From: Mesorhizobium sp. AR10
Lineage (GTDB): Bacteria; Pseudomonadota; Alphaproteobacteria; Rhizobiales; Rhizobiaceae
Length of the DNA: 64,000 bases
Direction of reading: 5' to 3'
Assembly (NCBI RefSeq): GCF_024746795.1
Contig: NZ_CP080523.1
Location: forward strand, 496,001-560,000
Shown here: piece by piece, positions 54,132-62,941 of the stretch
Layout of the letters: each line of letters starts with the position of its first letter
How positions within the stretch are numbered: position 1 is the first letter of the stretch
The notes under the pieces: model-generated
What the model saw: the letters and a program-made list of their open reading frames with translations, nothing else
Told to the model about the DNA's origin: nothing
Databases searched by the model: none
Position numbers and translations under genes: made by a program

Positions 54132-55622
54132 CTATTCAATGATAAAGCCGAGGCCGCCCTTGGCGCCTGACGCACCAGTGCGGGGACTAGGGCGCTGGTC
54201 TCCTGGCGGACTTGCCAACGAATTCGTCAGAGTGGCCCCCTGGTCCAAAGGCGCCCCCATCCGGTCCGTCGGTGCGCTCATCTGGTTGGGGTTCGATCCT
54301 GGCCTTACGATGTAAGGCGTCACCAGAATAACCAGTTCCGTCTCTTGCTTTTGAAATGAGGACGAACGAAACAGGGCGCCAAGGACCGGCAACTCGCCCA
54401 GCCAAGGAAAGACACTGATATCAGTGTTGACGCTCCGCCTGATGAGTCCACCAATCGCGAAGCTCTGCCCGCTGGCGAGTTCGACGACCGTGTCGGCACG
54501 GCGGGTGGAAATTGCCGGCACGGAGATGCCGTTGATTTGAACAGCCCCTTGAGACGATAGTTCGCTGACTTCCGGCTTTACGCGAATATTGATTTGGTCG
54601 TTGTTGAGAACGGTTGGCACGAATTCTAGGCTGACACCGAAGTGACGGAATTCAACCGAGACTTGCCCCTTTTCCTGCAAGACAGGGATGGGAAATTCGC
54701 CACCGGCCAGGAAGCTGGCAGTTTCACCTGACATAGCGGTGAGGTTTGGCTCGGCCAACACGGAAGCGATGTGCTCCTCGGCGAGCGCATCGAGAACCGC
54801 GCCGACGTTCACAGCACCATTGTCGAATCCGATTTCTGCTGTACCGCCCCCATTCGCCGCACCAGCGCCAGCACCTTTGCCGCTTAATAAACCCACTTTG
54901 AAATTGCCGACTTGACCGAAGGCGGACAGGTTAATGCCGAGTGCCTTCATCGCGCTACGGGAGACCTCCGCTACGCGGACACTGAGGTTAACCTGCAAGG
55001 ATCCAGCGACCTTGATGTTATTGACGACCTGCGCACCGTCCCCGAGAAATTGCTCAGTAACTCTTTTCGCCGTGTCGACGGTCTCGGCATCGGGCGCTGT
55101 ACCGCTTAAGATGGCACCGCGCGGCGTATAGCTGACTCGGATCGGATAGTCGCCGACCTGGTCCCTCAACATGGCGCGCAGTTCCCCGATCGGTTGCGTG
55201 ACGACGATACGAAACTCAGCGAGAGCCTCGCCGTTTTCGTCCAGGGCGAATAGGCTCGTTTGCCCGGATTTCTTGCCAAATACGAAGATGGTTTTACTTG
55301 AGGGTGCCTGATAATCGGCGATCTCCGGGTCGGCAACAAAGATAGTCGCGGCTGCCGCGGGCAAATGAACTGTCTTGCCGAGCGAAGAGGAAAGGTTCAG
55401 CGTGGCGTTGATGCTGTTGGAAGCGGCACGCGGTGCCGCTTGAACCTGCTTGTTCTGGGCAGTGGCGGGAAGAGGAGAAAACAAAATGAGCGCGCAGAGG
55501 ACATGGCTCAAGTAGCGCGAAAAAATAAGTCTCTGGCCGACGATGAGCGGCGGCCGCGGATCAGTGCCCGCATGACCAGTTGGAATTATTTTCAAGGCAG
55601 TCTTTTCTTTCAATTCGACCAA
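54132..55622 (-). CDS. rhcC2: RhcC2, secretin (CpaC/SctC type)
   Basis: The protein would form the outer-membrane ring that completes RhcC1. The 496-residue product has a signal peptide (HVLCALILFSPLPATAQ), a pilus-type N-domain (VHLPAAAATIFVADPEIADY), and a BON-like domain (PRGAILSGTAPDAETVDTAK). It ends with a secretin domain (about residues 210-440: NVGAVLDALAEEHIASVLAE, then LGELPVLGALFRS). The first codon is a TTG at 55622, directly after the ttsI stop; no ATG is found in the N-terminal part. The overall build is closer to CpaC of Flp pili than to SctC. Confidence 0.88.
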   Translation of the reverse strand: MVELKEKTALKIIPTGHAGTDPRPPLIVGQRLIFSRYLSHVLCALILFSPLPATAQNKQVQAAPRAASNSINATLNLSSSLGKTVHLPAAAATIFVADPEIADYQAPSSKTIFVFGKKSGQTSLFALDENGEALAEFRIVVTQPIGELRAMLRDQVGDYPIRVSYTPRGAILSGTAPDAETVDTAKRVTEQFLGDGAQVVNNIKVAGSLQVNLSVRVAEVSRSAMKALGINLSAFGQVGNFKVGLLSGKGAGAGAANGGGTAEIGFDNGAVNVGAVLDALAEEHIASVLAEPNLTAMSGETASFLAGGEFPIPVLQEKGQVSVEFRHFGVSLEFVPTVLNNDQINIRVKPEVSELSSQGAVQINGISVPAISTRRADTVVELASGQSFAIGGLIRRSVNTDISVFPWLGELPVLGALFRSSSFQKQETELVILVTPYIVRPGSNPNQMSAPTDRMGAPLDQGATLTNSLASPPGDQRPSPRTGASGAKGGLGFIIE

Positions 55623-56312
55623 CTATGCGGATGTCACGCTAGTCGGACACTCGAGAATGTAACCAATGCCGCGCACCGTCTTGATCCGCGGCGTTGCACC
55701 TGACCTATTGAGATGTCCGCGTAAGCGATAGATTCCGACTTCAAGCGCGTTGGCAGATACTTCATCGTTGAACGAATAGAGGTGATCTTCCAAGTGCGCA
55801 CGCGGCACGATGCGGCCTGCACGGTTGAGCAGATGCTCTAGAATACATAATTCACGGCGTGCGGCCATCAGCGGATGACCAGCAACGGAAACCTGACGGC
55901 CGATCGGATCGAAGTGGAGATTGCCAAATACGATGATCGGGTCGGTCATCTGTGTCGACCGGCGCAGAACAGCTCGCATTCTGGCGATGAGTTCGTCCGT
56001 AAACACCGGCTTGACCAGAAAGTCGTCCGCGCCACCATTGAAAACCGCAATTCGCTGCTCAAGATGGTCGATGTTGCTCATCACGACGGCAGGAACTGAA
56101 TGTCCCTCGCTCCTTAGCTGCCTCAGCCAATCCAGACCATCGCCATCCGGCAGAACCAACTCCAGCAGAAGAATTTCATAGCTCGCGCAACAAAATGCAC
56201 TCGACGCCTGTTCCAGTGTACCAACGACGTCAACGGCGAAACCGCTATCGCCGAGCGCAACTCGCACGGCGCGCGTAAGATCCGCATGATGGTCAACGAG
56301 CAGCGTTCGCAT
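55623..56312 (-). CDS. ttsI: TtsI, transcriptional activator of the T3SS
   Basis: TtsI binds tts boxes and turns on T3SS and effector genes after flavonoid-NodD signalling. The 229-residue product has a receiver domain (residues 1-115) in which the phosphorylated Asp is replaced by Glu (LLLELVLPDGDGLDWL, Glu at about residue 51), as known for TtsI. This suggests it is active without phosphorylation. The C-terminal winged helix is OmpR-like (MAARRELCILEHLLNRAGRI; IKTVRGIGYILE). The ATG at 56312 has AGGAG 5 bases before it. A nod box lies about 330 bp upstream. Confidence 0.94.
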   Translation of the reverse strand: MRTLLVDHHADLTRAVRVALGDSGFAVDVVGTLEQASSAFCCASYEILLLELVLPDGDGLDWLRQLRSEGHSVPAVVMSNIDHLEQRIAVFNGGADDFLVKPVFTDELIARMRAVLRRSTQMTDPIIVFGNLHFDPIGRQVSVAGHPLMAARRELCILEHLLNRAGRIVPRAHLEDHLYSFNDEVSANALEVGIYRLRGHLNRSGATPRIKTVRGIGYILECPTSVTSA

Positions 56313-56611
56313 TTCTTCTCCTATCAAGGTAGGACAGGTGACCGACCGCTATGGGACGGCGCGACAGCAGAAGTCGCGCAACTCGTCGCAGTATTCGTAA
56401 CCCTCTCTCCGACGGGTAATCGCAGGAGCATGCAAGCCGCACTCCTGCAATAGGCGGGGATGGGACATGTGAAGACGAGTTGACGGGCCGAAATGCCGCT
56501 GGGTCAACCCAAAATGCCACAACGCCTGCAATTTCTCTGCGCATCGCCCACCTACGTGCGGCCCCTGCATTCGTTAGGCCGAGGTCGCCCTCGAGAACCC
56601 CATGATTCCGT

Positions 56612-56643
56612 GGCTACGAAGGGTTAGCTTTCGAGAAGTGACT
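56612..56643 (-). promoter_or_regulatory. tts-like box in the ttsI promoter
   Basis: On the minus strand: GTCACTTCTCGAAAGCT, then aacccttcgTA. It equals a tts-box core lacking one G (GTCA-CTT for GTCAGCTT). It adjoins the nod box at 56640-56686 and points toward ttsI. It may allow self-regulation of ttsI, or be a box damaged by the deletion. Confidence 0.6.
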
Positions 56644-56686
56644 TGAACAATCGAATGTTCGGATCGTAGGTATACACATAATGGAT
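56640..56686 (-). promoter_or_regulatory. nod box upstream of ttsI
   Basis: On the minus strand the 47-base stretch opens ATCCATTATGTG, has GATCCGAACATTCGATT in the middle and ends caagtC. It matches the nod-box pattern (ATCCAY..YRYR, then ATC.AAACAATCRATT) in most conserved places, weaker in the GATG part and the last third. NodD binds such sites. It is about 330 bp before ttsI. Confidence 0.7.
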
Positions 56687-56934
56687 GCATTCGCATTTCA
56701 CCCAGGCGCGGCGAGTCGCACGCTGCCCTGCCGGTGGCATGATGGTTCGCACCGAAGGGCGGGCCCGATCAAGCTCATCTAGGGTGACACGCCGCGGCCA
56801 GAGGCTGATGCTCGTGCCGCGGCCGGGAGCTTGCGCTCGGTCATCAGAGCGTCGAGAGCGGCGATCACTGACCAGGCTGCCGCCCCATCTGAGCGCGGAG
56901 AAACCGGCTCTGATGGTTTCAAGGCGACCTCGGT
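56687..56934. other. Stretch without a clear gene
   Basis: Open frames on both strands lack family features. It separates the nod box from the hemN fragment. Confidence 0.5.
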
Positions 56935-57291
56935 GACCGTTTCTGGCCAAATATCGCGAGGCCCGCCCGCCTTGGTACACCATCTATCCGACTGTGCCGG
57001 AGTTCTCCGCGGCGGTCAGTGCCGGGGCTTATGGGGAATGGCTGAGGGACTTACCGGCTGACAACTCAGTGTCGCTCTATCTCCACATTCCGTTCTGCCG
57101 ATCGGTGTGCTGGTATTGCGGCTTCCCTACCACCATCACCCGCCAAGATGCTCCGATCCTCAATTATCTGGCGGTGGTGCGTGACGAGATCAGTTTGGTC
57201 TCGGAGCAAACGCCGCAGCCGCTGCCCGTGAGCGACGTCCATTTCGGCGGCGGAACGCCGACCCTCATCGGGCCAGCGGAGTTCTTGGCCA
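56935..57291 (+). pseudogene. hemN: hemN fragment (oxygen-independent coproporphyrinogen III oxidase)
   Basis: The frame reads FLAKYREARPPWYTIYPTVP and then SLYLHIPFCRSVCWYCGF, the radical-SAM Cys-x3-Cys-x2-Cys motif of HemN, and then VHFGGGTPTLIGPAEFLA. It is cut at 57292 by the left end of the IS6-family element, so only about 118 codons of some 450 remain. A stop (TGA near 56935) lies upstream and no ATG precedes the conserved part, so the start is damaged too. The rest of hemN is not on the other side of the element. Confidence 0.85.
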
Positions 57292-57341
57292 GGCACCGTA
57301 ACGTTAACCGGGCATCGATCAAAATGTGGGATCTGGCGGCA

Positions 57342-57593
57342 TGACCAGATTTTCCCGTGATCCTCTTTATCGTCGCCACCGATTTCCGGCGCAGGTGATT
57401 GCCCATGCCGTTTGGCTCTATTTCCGGTTTCCGCTCAGCCTGCGGATGGTCGAGGATATGCTGGCAGCTCGTGGCGTCATCGTCTCTCACCAGACCGTGC
57501 GACTTTGGGCTGAGAAATTTGGCAGACACTTTGCCAATGATATCCGGAAGCGATCGGCCGGCAAGCTCGGCGACAAATGGCATCTCGATGAGG
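57342..57593 (+). pseudogene. IS6-family transposase, 5' exon
   Basis: It starts MTRFSRDPLYRRHRFPAQVI and continues through HAVWLYFRFPLSLRMVEDML to DKWHLDE, where the first catalytic Asp of the DDE triad lies. The intron enters directly after gatgagG at 57593. The 3' exon begins at 61821 (tTGTCATCACC), so splicing would restore HLDE-VVITIGGKKHWLWRAV without loss. Confidence 0.9.
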
Positions 57594-58487
57594 GTGCGCC
57601 ACGAAGGCGCGAAGGAGGAGCTATGATTTAGGCACTTCCCAAGCAGCCATGCTGCACAGGAGATGAGGGCTGGCCCCTCGAAGCCGGCTTGCAGGAGCGG
57701 GTTTCAAACCACCTCAAGCTGCTGTCGTAAAGAGCGATGGTGGTGAGCGTTGAGGAAAAGGCCGGACTTGATCCGGTCAGGTAAGATGCAAGGAGACGAG
57801 CGTGAGCGAACCGCTGACGACGTGTCGAAAAGTGCATAGATGGCGTCAAAACCGGGTGGGCTTCGTTAACCCGGGAGAAGTCTGGGAGATACCTGTCTAC
57901 TGCCCAGATGGCGTCCGGCATGAAGGCGGCGTGACCTTGCTTCAGGCTCTTGTGTGGAACGTGGGAACCTGTCGCCCCGATGCGAAGGGAGACATCCAAG
58001 TGGAAGCACCATGAGGATCCGAGTACCGATGCGGGGCACAGGGACGGAGTTGCGTGTAGTAGTGAAGAAGGTGCTGTAATGGCGTTGGAGCGAAGGCGCA
58101 ACACTGTCCAGCTTTATCGAAAGGTCAACCGTCATGCGGGAGGAGCCTTTGGGTAAAGCAAAGCCGTTCGATATTCCTAAACGGGCTGTTTGGGAGGCTT
58201 ATCAACGGGTAAAGGCGAACCGGGGTGCAGCCGGGGTCGATGATCAGTCGATCGAGGATTTTGAGCGGGATGTGAAGAACAACCTGTTCAAGCTCTGGAA
58301 CCGATTGTCATCTGGCAGCTACTTTCCGCCGCCAGTCAAACGGGTCGCGATCAAAAAGCGGCAAGGTGGTACAAGGCCGTTGGGCATTCCCACGGTCTCA
58401 GACCGGATTGCGCAAGGGGTGGTGAAGGCATACCTGGAACCGGAACTGGAAAGACATTTCCATCCCGATTCCTATGGGTATAGGCCC

Positions 58488-59917
58488 GGTGCCGTAGCGG
58501 GTCGTGTTGGAATTCGGCGGAGCAGCCTCCGGTAGGTTAAGATTATCGGCTCATGCGGCGAGGTCAATCTGCTGATCGCGTGGCTTCGTAGGAAGCGTCT
58601 GCCAGCCGTCGATCTTTCGCATCGAGATTTGACCGGACGCCATCAACGCCCAGAACAACATTGCCGCGGTTTCGGCCGAAGGCAGAACGGTCTGGGTCTT
58701 GATGCGCCGCTTGAACTCCTCATGCAGACGCTCAATCGCGTTTGTTGTTCTGGCGCTTTTCCATTGGCTCGGCGGCAGCCGGGTGAAGGCGAAGAGACGC
58801 TCGCCGGCCTCCTCCAGGCTATCGGCCACCGCCCGGCACTTGAGCCGCCATTTGCGCAGGAACGCCTTGCGGCGGCTCTCGATCTCCTCCGGCGTGGCCG
58901 CGTAGATCATGTCGGTGTAATCGGCGCTGATCTCCTCATGCAGCCGCTCGGGAGCATGGGCAAGCAGATTCCTGTGCTTGTGAACCGTGCATCTCTGCAC
59001 CGGCACCCCGTCCCACAGCGCGGCGATCGCCCTGTCCAAGCCAGGTGCGCCATCGACCATGAGAAACTCAGGTCGGCGCAGGCCGCGCCCGACGAGATCG
59101 TCGAGAATGGCCCGCCAGGCCTCCGTCGTCTCGCCACCCATATTCTTGACCGCGAGCAGGATCTTCTGGCCGTCCGCGCGCACACCGATGACCACGAGCA
59201 GCGAGATCGAGGTCGCTTTGCGGTCGAGCCTGACACGAACCACCGTCCCGTCGAGGATCAGGCGCACGATCGGCTCGTCGGCCAGAGAGCGGGCATTCCA
59301 GGCGTCCCAGTCCGTCTTCACCTTGCGCCAGGTGCGGCTGACGACGTCCTTGCCGATCGCGCCGCCGAACAGCGCGGCGAGCGCACGCCGCACGCGCCTG
59401 GTGTTCGTGCCCGCCAGGTAGCTCGACGCGATCAGCGCGTCGGCGGCCATCGTGCGCCGCTGATAGGCGCGCAAGGCCTTGCTCTTCCATTCCACCGTCT
59501 TGTCCTCGCCGGCATCGAGGCGCGCCCGCGGAACCGTGAGCTCGGTGGTGCCGAAGGTCCCCGTCAGCGTGCGCGTCCGGCTGCCGTGGCGGTGGCCGGC
59601 GACACCGGTGGTCTCATCACTGCGCGCCGCCGGCTGCCGGCCATAACGGGGACGGGCAAGCACCGCGTCCAGCTCGGTCTCGAGCATCGTCTCGATGAAG
59701 CCGCGCACCCGCTCGCGCAGGCCAGCTTCAATCGGATCAAACCAGTTGTCGAAAAGATAGCTCGTCGCCTCATCCCCAGGATGAACGGCTTCCGCATTCA
59801 TGGTAGTCCTTGTCATGGCGTAGTCTCCTGTCCGGCGCTCTAACGTCGGATGATTCGAGGTTTGACACCCCGGAGACTACGCCAACTCACAATTCCAACC
59901 ACTCCTGCGACGGCACC
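58488..59917 (-). mobile_element. IS256-family element, copy 2 (intact)
   Basis: It is 1430 bp, flanked by an exact 8-bp target duplication ATAGGCCC (58480-58487 and 59918-59925). Ends are the same as in copy 1. It sits in the reverse-transcriptase gene of the group II intron, between the Tyr-Arg-Pro and Gly-Lys codons. Confidence 0.95.
58551..59816 (-). CDS. IS256-family transposase
   Basis: This 421-residue DDE transposase of the mutator type is intact. It starts MTRTTMNAEAVHPGDEATSY. The catalytic Asp residues lie in VRLILDGTVVRVRL (about residue 185) and FLMVDGAPGLDRA (about 250). The Glu is in TTNAIERLHEEFKR (about 365), and the Cys-His pattern VQRCTVHKHRNLLAH lies between. It could move both copies in this window. 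Confidence 0.95.
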   Translation of the reverse strand: MTRTTMNAEAVHPGDEATSYLFDNWFDPIEAGLRERVRGFIETMLETELDAVLARPRYGRQPAARSDETTGVAGHRHGSRTRTLTGTFGTTELTVPRARLDAGEDKTVEWKSKALRAYQRRTMAADALIASSYLAGTNTRRVRRALAALFGGAIGKDVVSRTWRKVKTDWDAWNARSLADEPIVRLILDGTVVRVRLDRKATSISLLVVIGVRADGQKILLAVKNMGGETTEAWRAILDDLVGRGLRRPEFLMVDGAPGLDRAIAALWDGVPVQRCTVHKHRNLLAHAPERLHEEISADYTDMIYAATPEEIESRRKAFLRKWRLKCRAVADSLEEAGERLFAFTRLPPSQWKSARTTNAIERLHEEFKRRIKTQTVLPSAETAAMLFWALMASGQISMRKIDGWQTLPTKPRDQQIDLAA

Positions 59918-60648
59918 ATAGGCCCGGCAAGTCGGCACTCGAGGCAGTGGGTATGGCAAGGCAGAGATGCTGGCGCCATGACTGGGTTCTCGATCTCGAC
60001 ATTCAGGCCTTCTTCGACACCATTCCACACGACCTGTTGCTACGGGCGGTGCGAAAGCACACCGACTGCACGTGGGTGTTGTTGTACATTGAACGGTGGC
60101 TGACGGCTCCCGTGCAACTGGAGAACGGCACTTTGGAACCTCGGGAGAGGGGAACTCCGCAGGGGTCAGTTATCTCACCCTTGCTGGCGAACCTCTTTTT
60201 GCACTATGCGTTCGATCGGTGGATGGCCAAACACCGTCCTGAGATTCCGTTTGAACGCTTTGCCGATGATGCCGTTTGTCATTGCAGCAGCGAGCGTCAG
60301 GCCCAAAAGTTGCAAACGGATCTTGAGCAACGGTTTGCTGAATGCGGACTGAAGTTACATCCAAACAAGACACAGATCGTGTATTGCAAGGATAACGTTC
60401 GGCGGGGGCATTGCCCCAATCAGAAGTTCGACTTTCTCGGCTACACCTTTCGACCGAGACTGGCAATGAACCGATGGGGCAAGACCTTCGTCAATTTCAG
60501 TCCGGGTATCAGCAACCGAGCCGCGAAAGCCATCCGTCAGACAATGCGGGACTGGCAGCTTGACCGCCGTATCGACAAAGCGCATCAATGATCTGGCCAA
60601 GATGTTCAATCCGATCCTTCGTGGTTGGATGAACTACTATGGTCGTTA

Positions 60649-61553
60649 GAGTCGGTTTGGAAAATCACGGATGGGCGTTTCTGCGTAGCATGATGCCGCC
60701 CATGGCGACGAGGATCATGGCCTGCGAGACATCGATGCGCTGCTCGTAATCGCGCACGAGGCGTCGCCACCGGATCATCCATCCGAACGTCCGTTCGACG
60801 ACCCAGCGACGCGGTAGAACCTTGAAGCCTTTCTGGTCGTCGGAGCGGCGGATGATCTCGACGATGAAGTCGAGATAGCAGGCCTTATCCATCAGCTTGA
60901 GCCGGTCATAGGCCCCGTCGGCGAAGAGATGCTTGACCCACGGCCAGCGTTTGCGGATGCCGTCGAGTATCGCCTGCGCACCCGCGCTGTCGGAGATGTC
61001 AGCGGTGGTCAGGTTGACCATCAGGAGCCGTCCGTCCGTATCGACCGCAATATGGCGCTTGCGCCAACGATCTTCTTACCCGCGTCGTAGCCTCGTGCTT
61101 TTGCATGGGGTGCCTTGATCGACTGACTATCAATCACACCAGCGCTGGGTGAAGGTTCGCGACCCTGCCGCTCGCGGTCGAGCATCAGTTCCACGTCGTG
61201 GATCGTCTGAAAAAGGAAGCGCCGTGCCAACTCGCGGAACCAGCTATAGACCTTCTGCCACGGCCCAAAATGAATGGGCAACATCCGCCACCTACAGCCT
61301 GAGCGCACCAGATAGCGCACCGCGTTGATTACCTCCCGAAAATCCACCTCGCGGGGACGCCCACGCCGACCAGGAACCGGCATCAGTGGCGCGATCCGCT
61401 CCCATTCCTCATCTGTCAGATCACACGGATAACGCTTCGTCTTACGCGCGATCTTGGCAACACGGCCACGGCTCTGTTCGGTCCACATCCACGCTCTGAA
61501 CCAGACTTCATGCGCAAACGAAACCCCTCAAATCCGATTTTCCAAACAGCCTC
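60649..61553 (-). mobile_element. IS5-family element (IS427-like)
   Basis: It is 905 bp with ends GAGTCGGTTTGGAAAATC and, inverted, GAGGCTGTTTGGAAAATC. It is flanked by TTA on both sides (60646-60648 and 61554-61556), a 3-bp TNA duplication typical of IS427-like elements. It lies inside the reverse-transcriptase gene, right after NYYGR. Confidence 0.9.
60665..61488 (-). CDS. IS5-family transposase in two overlapping frames
   Basis: Frame A (61488-61021) starts [20 protein letters not shown] and holds the first catalytic Asp ([11 protein letters not shown]). Frame B (to 60665) holds [13 protein letters not shown] with the second Asp and [15 protein letters not shown] with the Glu. The change of frame lies near 61065, where GKKIVG is followed by a sequence one base short of the family's RKRHIAV. 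IS427-like elements may use programmed frameshifting; a true 1-bp loss is equally possible here. Confidence 0.85.
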
Positions 61554-61746
61554 TTACCACAAATCGGCACTTTCCCGAGCATTGATGCACCTCGATCTGC
61601 GCCTGGCACGCTGGGCCATGTCGAAATATCGACGCCTGAGACGCCATCGTCGGCGTGCGCGGTACTGGGTCCAGGACGTAAGGCGTCGGGAGCCAGCGCT
61701 GTTTGCACATTGGCGATTGCTGTATCGGGCAACGGCTGGACGGTAG

Positions 61747-61820
61747 GAGCCGGATGAGTGGAGACGCTCACGTCCGGATCTGTGAGAGCCTGGGGGTGAA
61801 ATTCCCCCGGGCCACTCGAC
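61747..61820 (+). ncRNA. Group II intron domains V and VI
   Basis: Domain V is a 34-base hairpin (61747-61780: gagccggatgag, loop ggagac, ctcacgtccggatc), the catalytic core that must be kept for splicing. Domain VI follows with gggggtgaaattccccc, including the branch-point A region, and the intron ends in CGAC. Both look undamaged. Confidence 0.88.
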
Positions 61821-62284
61821 TTGTCATCACCATCGGTGGAAAGAAACACTGGCTTTGGCGCGCCGTTGATCAGGACGGGTTTGTTCTCGACGTGTTGGTG
61901 CAAAGCCGTCGCAATGCCAAGGCCGCAAAGCGCTTGATGCGAAAGCTTCTGAAAGGGCAAGGCCGTTCGCCGCGTGTGATGATCACCGACAAGCTTCGAT
62001 CCTACGGTGCGGCGAAGCGGGAGATCATGCCAGGCGTCGAGCATCGCTCGCACAAGGGCCTGAACAATCGGGCGGAGAACTCTCATCAACCCGTCCGACG
62101 GCGGGAGAGGATCATGAAGCGCTTCAAGTCAGCGCGACATCTTCAGCGTTTCGTTTCCGTCCACGACCCGATCGCCAACCTCTTTAACGTTCCCCGCCAC
62201 GATATTCCATCCACCCACCATCGAGAACTGCGAGCAACTGCCATGCAAGCATGGCGCCAAATCGCGCGCCTTCACGCCGAATGA
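61821..62284 (+). pseudogene. IS6-family transposase, 3' exon
   Basis: It continues the 5' exon with TIGGKKHWLWRAVDQDGFVL, then VMITDKLRSYGAAKREIMPG (second catalytic Asp) and LNNRAENSHQPVRRRERI (catalytic Glu), to the stop at 62284. It is intact in itself. An in-frame stretch from 61703 adds intron sequence and should not be read as part of the gene. Confidence 0.9.
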
Positions 62285-62335
62285 ACCAAAGCCTCATCCC
62301 AGATCTTGTCTTCACAGCGTTAAGTTTACGGTGCC

Positions 62336-62908
62336 TGCTGCGCGCCACATGCCTGGGCAGGCGCTGGTAGCAGTGCAGAAGTTTTGCACCCGCATTGACG
62401 AGCCGATCGAGCTGGTCTTGCACAACCTCCAACGATGTTCGTTTTTGCAGGCTCTTTTCCTCGAGAAGCTGAATTTCCACAACCAGCCGATGCATTTGTC
62501 GCTTTGTCTCGTTCATATCTTCGTCTGGCGAGGAAATGGTGACTGTCACACCCGAAGTTGACGGCTGGCTGGCGACCGGCGTCAGGGCTTCACCATCCGA
62601 CGTTGAGGGAACACTGCGCCTCCGCGAACCGGCTGCACGTGGCCCGGCGGCTGCACGTGGCGCAGCCGTCGGGATTGCATGTGGGGAACGGAAGGGCCTG
62701 AAGATTTGCCGCCAAGGTCATCATGGGCACCTCGCGCAGCGCCAGCCGAGGGTGAACTTTTACCTGGCTCAGAGCGCATCCGCTCCAGGACGGAACCGAA
62801 CCCTTGGCTGCCTTCCCCGGAGGCAAGACCTGATTGCGAGCGCGAACTGCTCGATCCGGCTCCAGCATCTCCAATGCGCGATTTTCCAGATCGGCCAATG
62901 CCCGTCAT
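62336..62908 (-). pseudogene. Second, truncated copy of the large type III effector
   Basis: The start MTGIGRSGKSRIGDAGAGSS, then SRSQSGLASGEGSQGFGSVL, matches the effector at 32908 (MTGIGRSGRSRIGNAGADST, then SQSSVAPGDGSQSFGSVVER). After a frame change near 62600 the text goes on with VVQDQLDRLVNAGAKLLHCY, matching AQDQMDRLINAGSTVLNYY. At 62336 it is cut by the IS6-family element after LPRHVAR, so about 190 of 860 codons remain. The upstream DNA is also alike for about 100 bp. Confidence 0.85.
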
Positions 62909-62941
62909 TTTTTATCTCCGATATAGGCGAGAACGCGCTGC

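Larger units (their letters stand above)
58134..61746 (+). pseudogene. ltrA: Group II intron reverse transcriptase/maturase, split in three
   Basis: Piece 1 (58134-58487) starts MREEPLGKAKPFDIPKRAVW and has the RT-0/1 region (RLSSGSYFPPPVKRVAIKKR). Piece 2 (59926 to about 60575) has DLDIQAFFDTIPHDLLL, GTPQGSVISPLLANLFLHYA and the catalytic FADD (variant of YADD). A frameshift near 60575 follows, then DLAKMFNPILRGWMNYYGR. Piece 3 (61557-61746) has the maturase end (ARWAMSKYRRLRRHRRRARY). Removing both insertion sequences with one target duplication each joins the pieces exactly, except for the frameshift at about 60575. Confidence 0.92.
57594..61820 (+). mobile_element. Group II intron with two further insertions
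   Basis: It begins GTGCGCC, the usual GUGYG start, and ends ...CCACTCGAC, an AY end. Without the IS256 (1430 bp plus 8-bp duplication) and IS5 (905 bp plus 3-bp duplication) elements it is about 1.88 kb, a normal size for an intron with a maturase gene. Domain V and VI are intact at 61747-61820. Its reverse-transcriptase gene is split in three and carries a frameshift, so it can no longer move by itself. Splicing with a maturase from elsewhere remains possible, but the two insertions lengthen domain IV greatly. Confidence 0.9.
57292..62335 (+). mobile_element. IS6-family element, interrupted by a group II intron
   Basis: Inverted repeats GGCACCGTAACGTTAAC (57292) and, inverted, GGCACCGTAAACTTAAC (62335) mark the ends, 15 of 17 bases alike. 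Without the intron (57594-61820) the element is about 817 bp, the usual IS6-family size. The flanks (CTTGGCCA and TGCTGCGC) do not match, and the left side is hemN while the right side is an effector remnant. The element therefore lies at a rearrangement junction. Confidence 0.88.

Noticed and set aside
58629..59843. Long open frame (404 codons) on the plus strand inside IS256 copy 2, and its match at 51938-53008 minus
   Set aside because: It lies antisense to the transposase, shows no family features and follows codon-position bias of the real gene.
61703..62284. IS6 transposase start at 61703 (MHIGDCCIGQRL...)
   Set aside because: This part is intron domain IV-VI sequence; the true exon begins at 61821.
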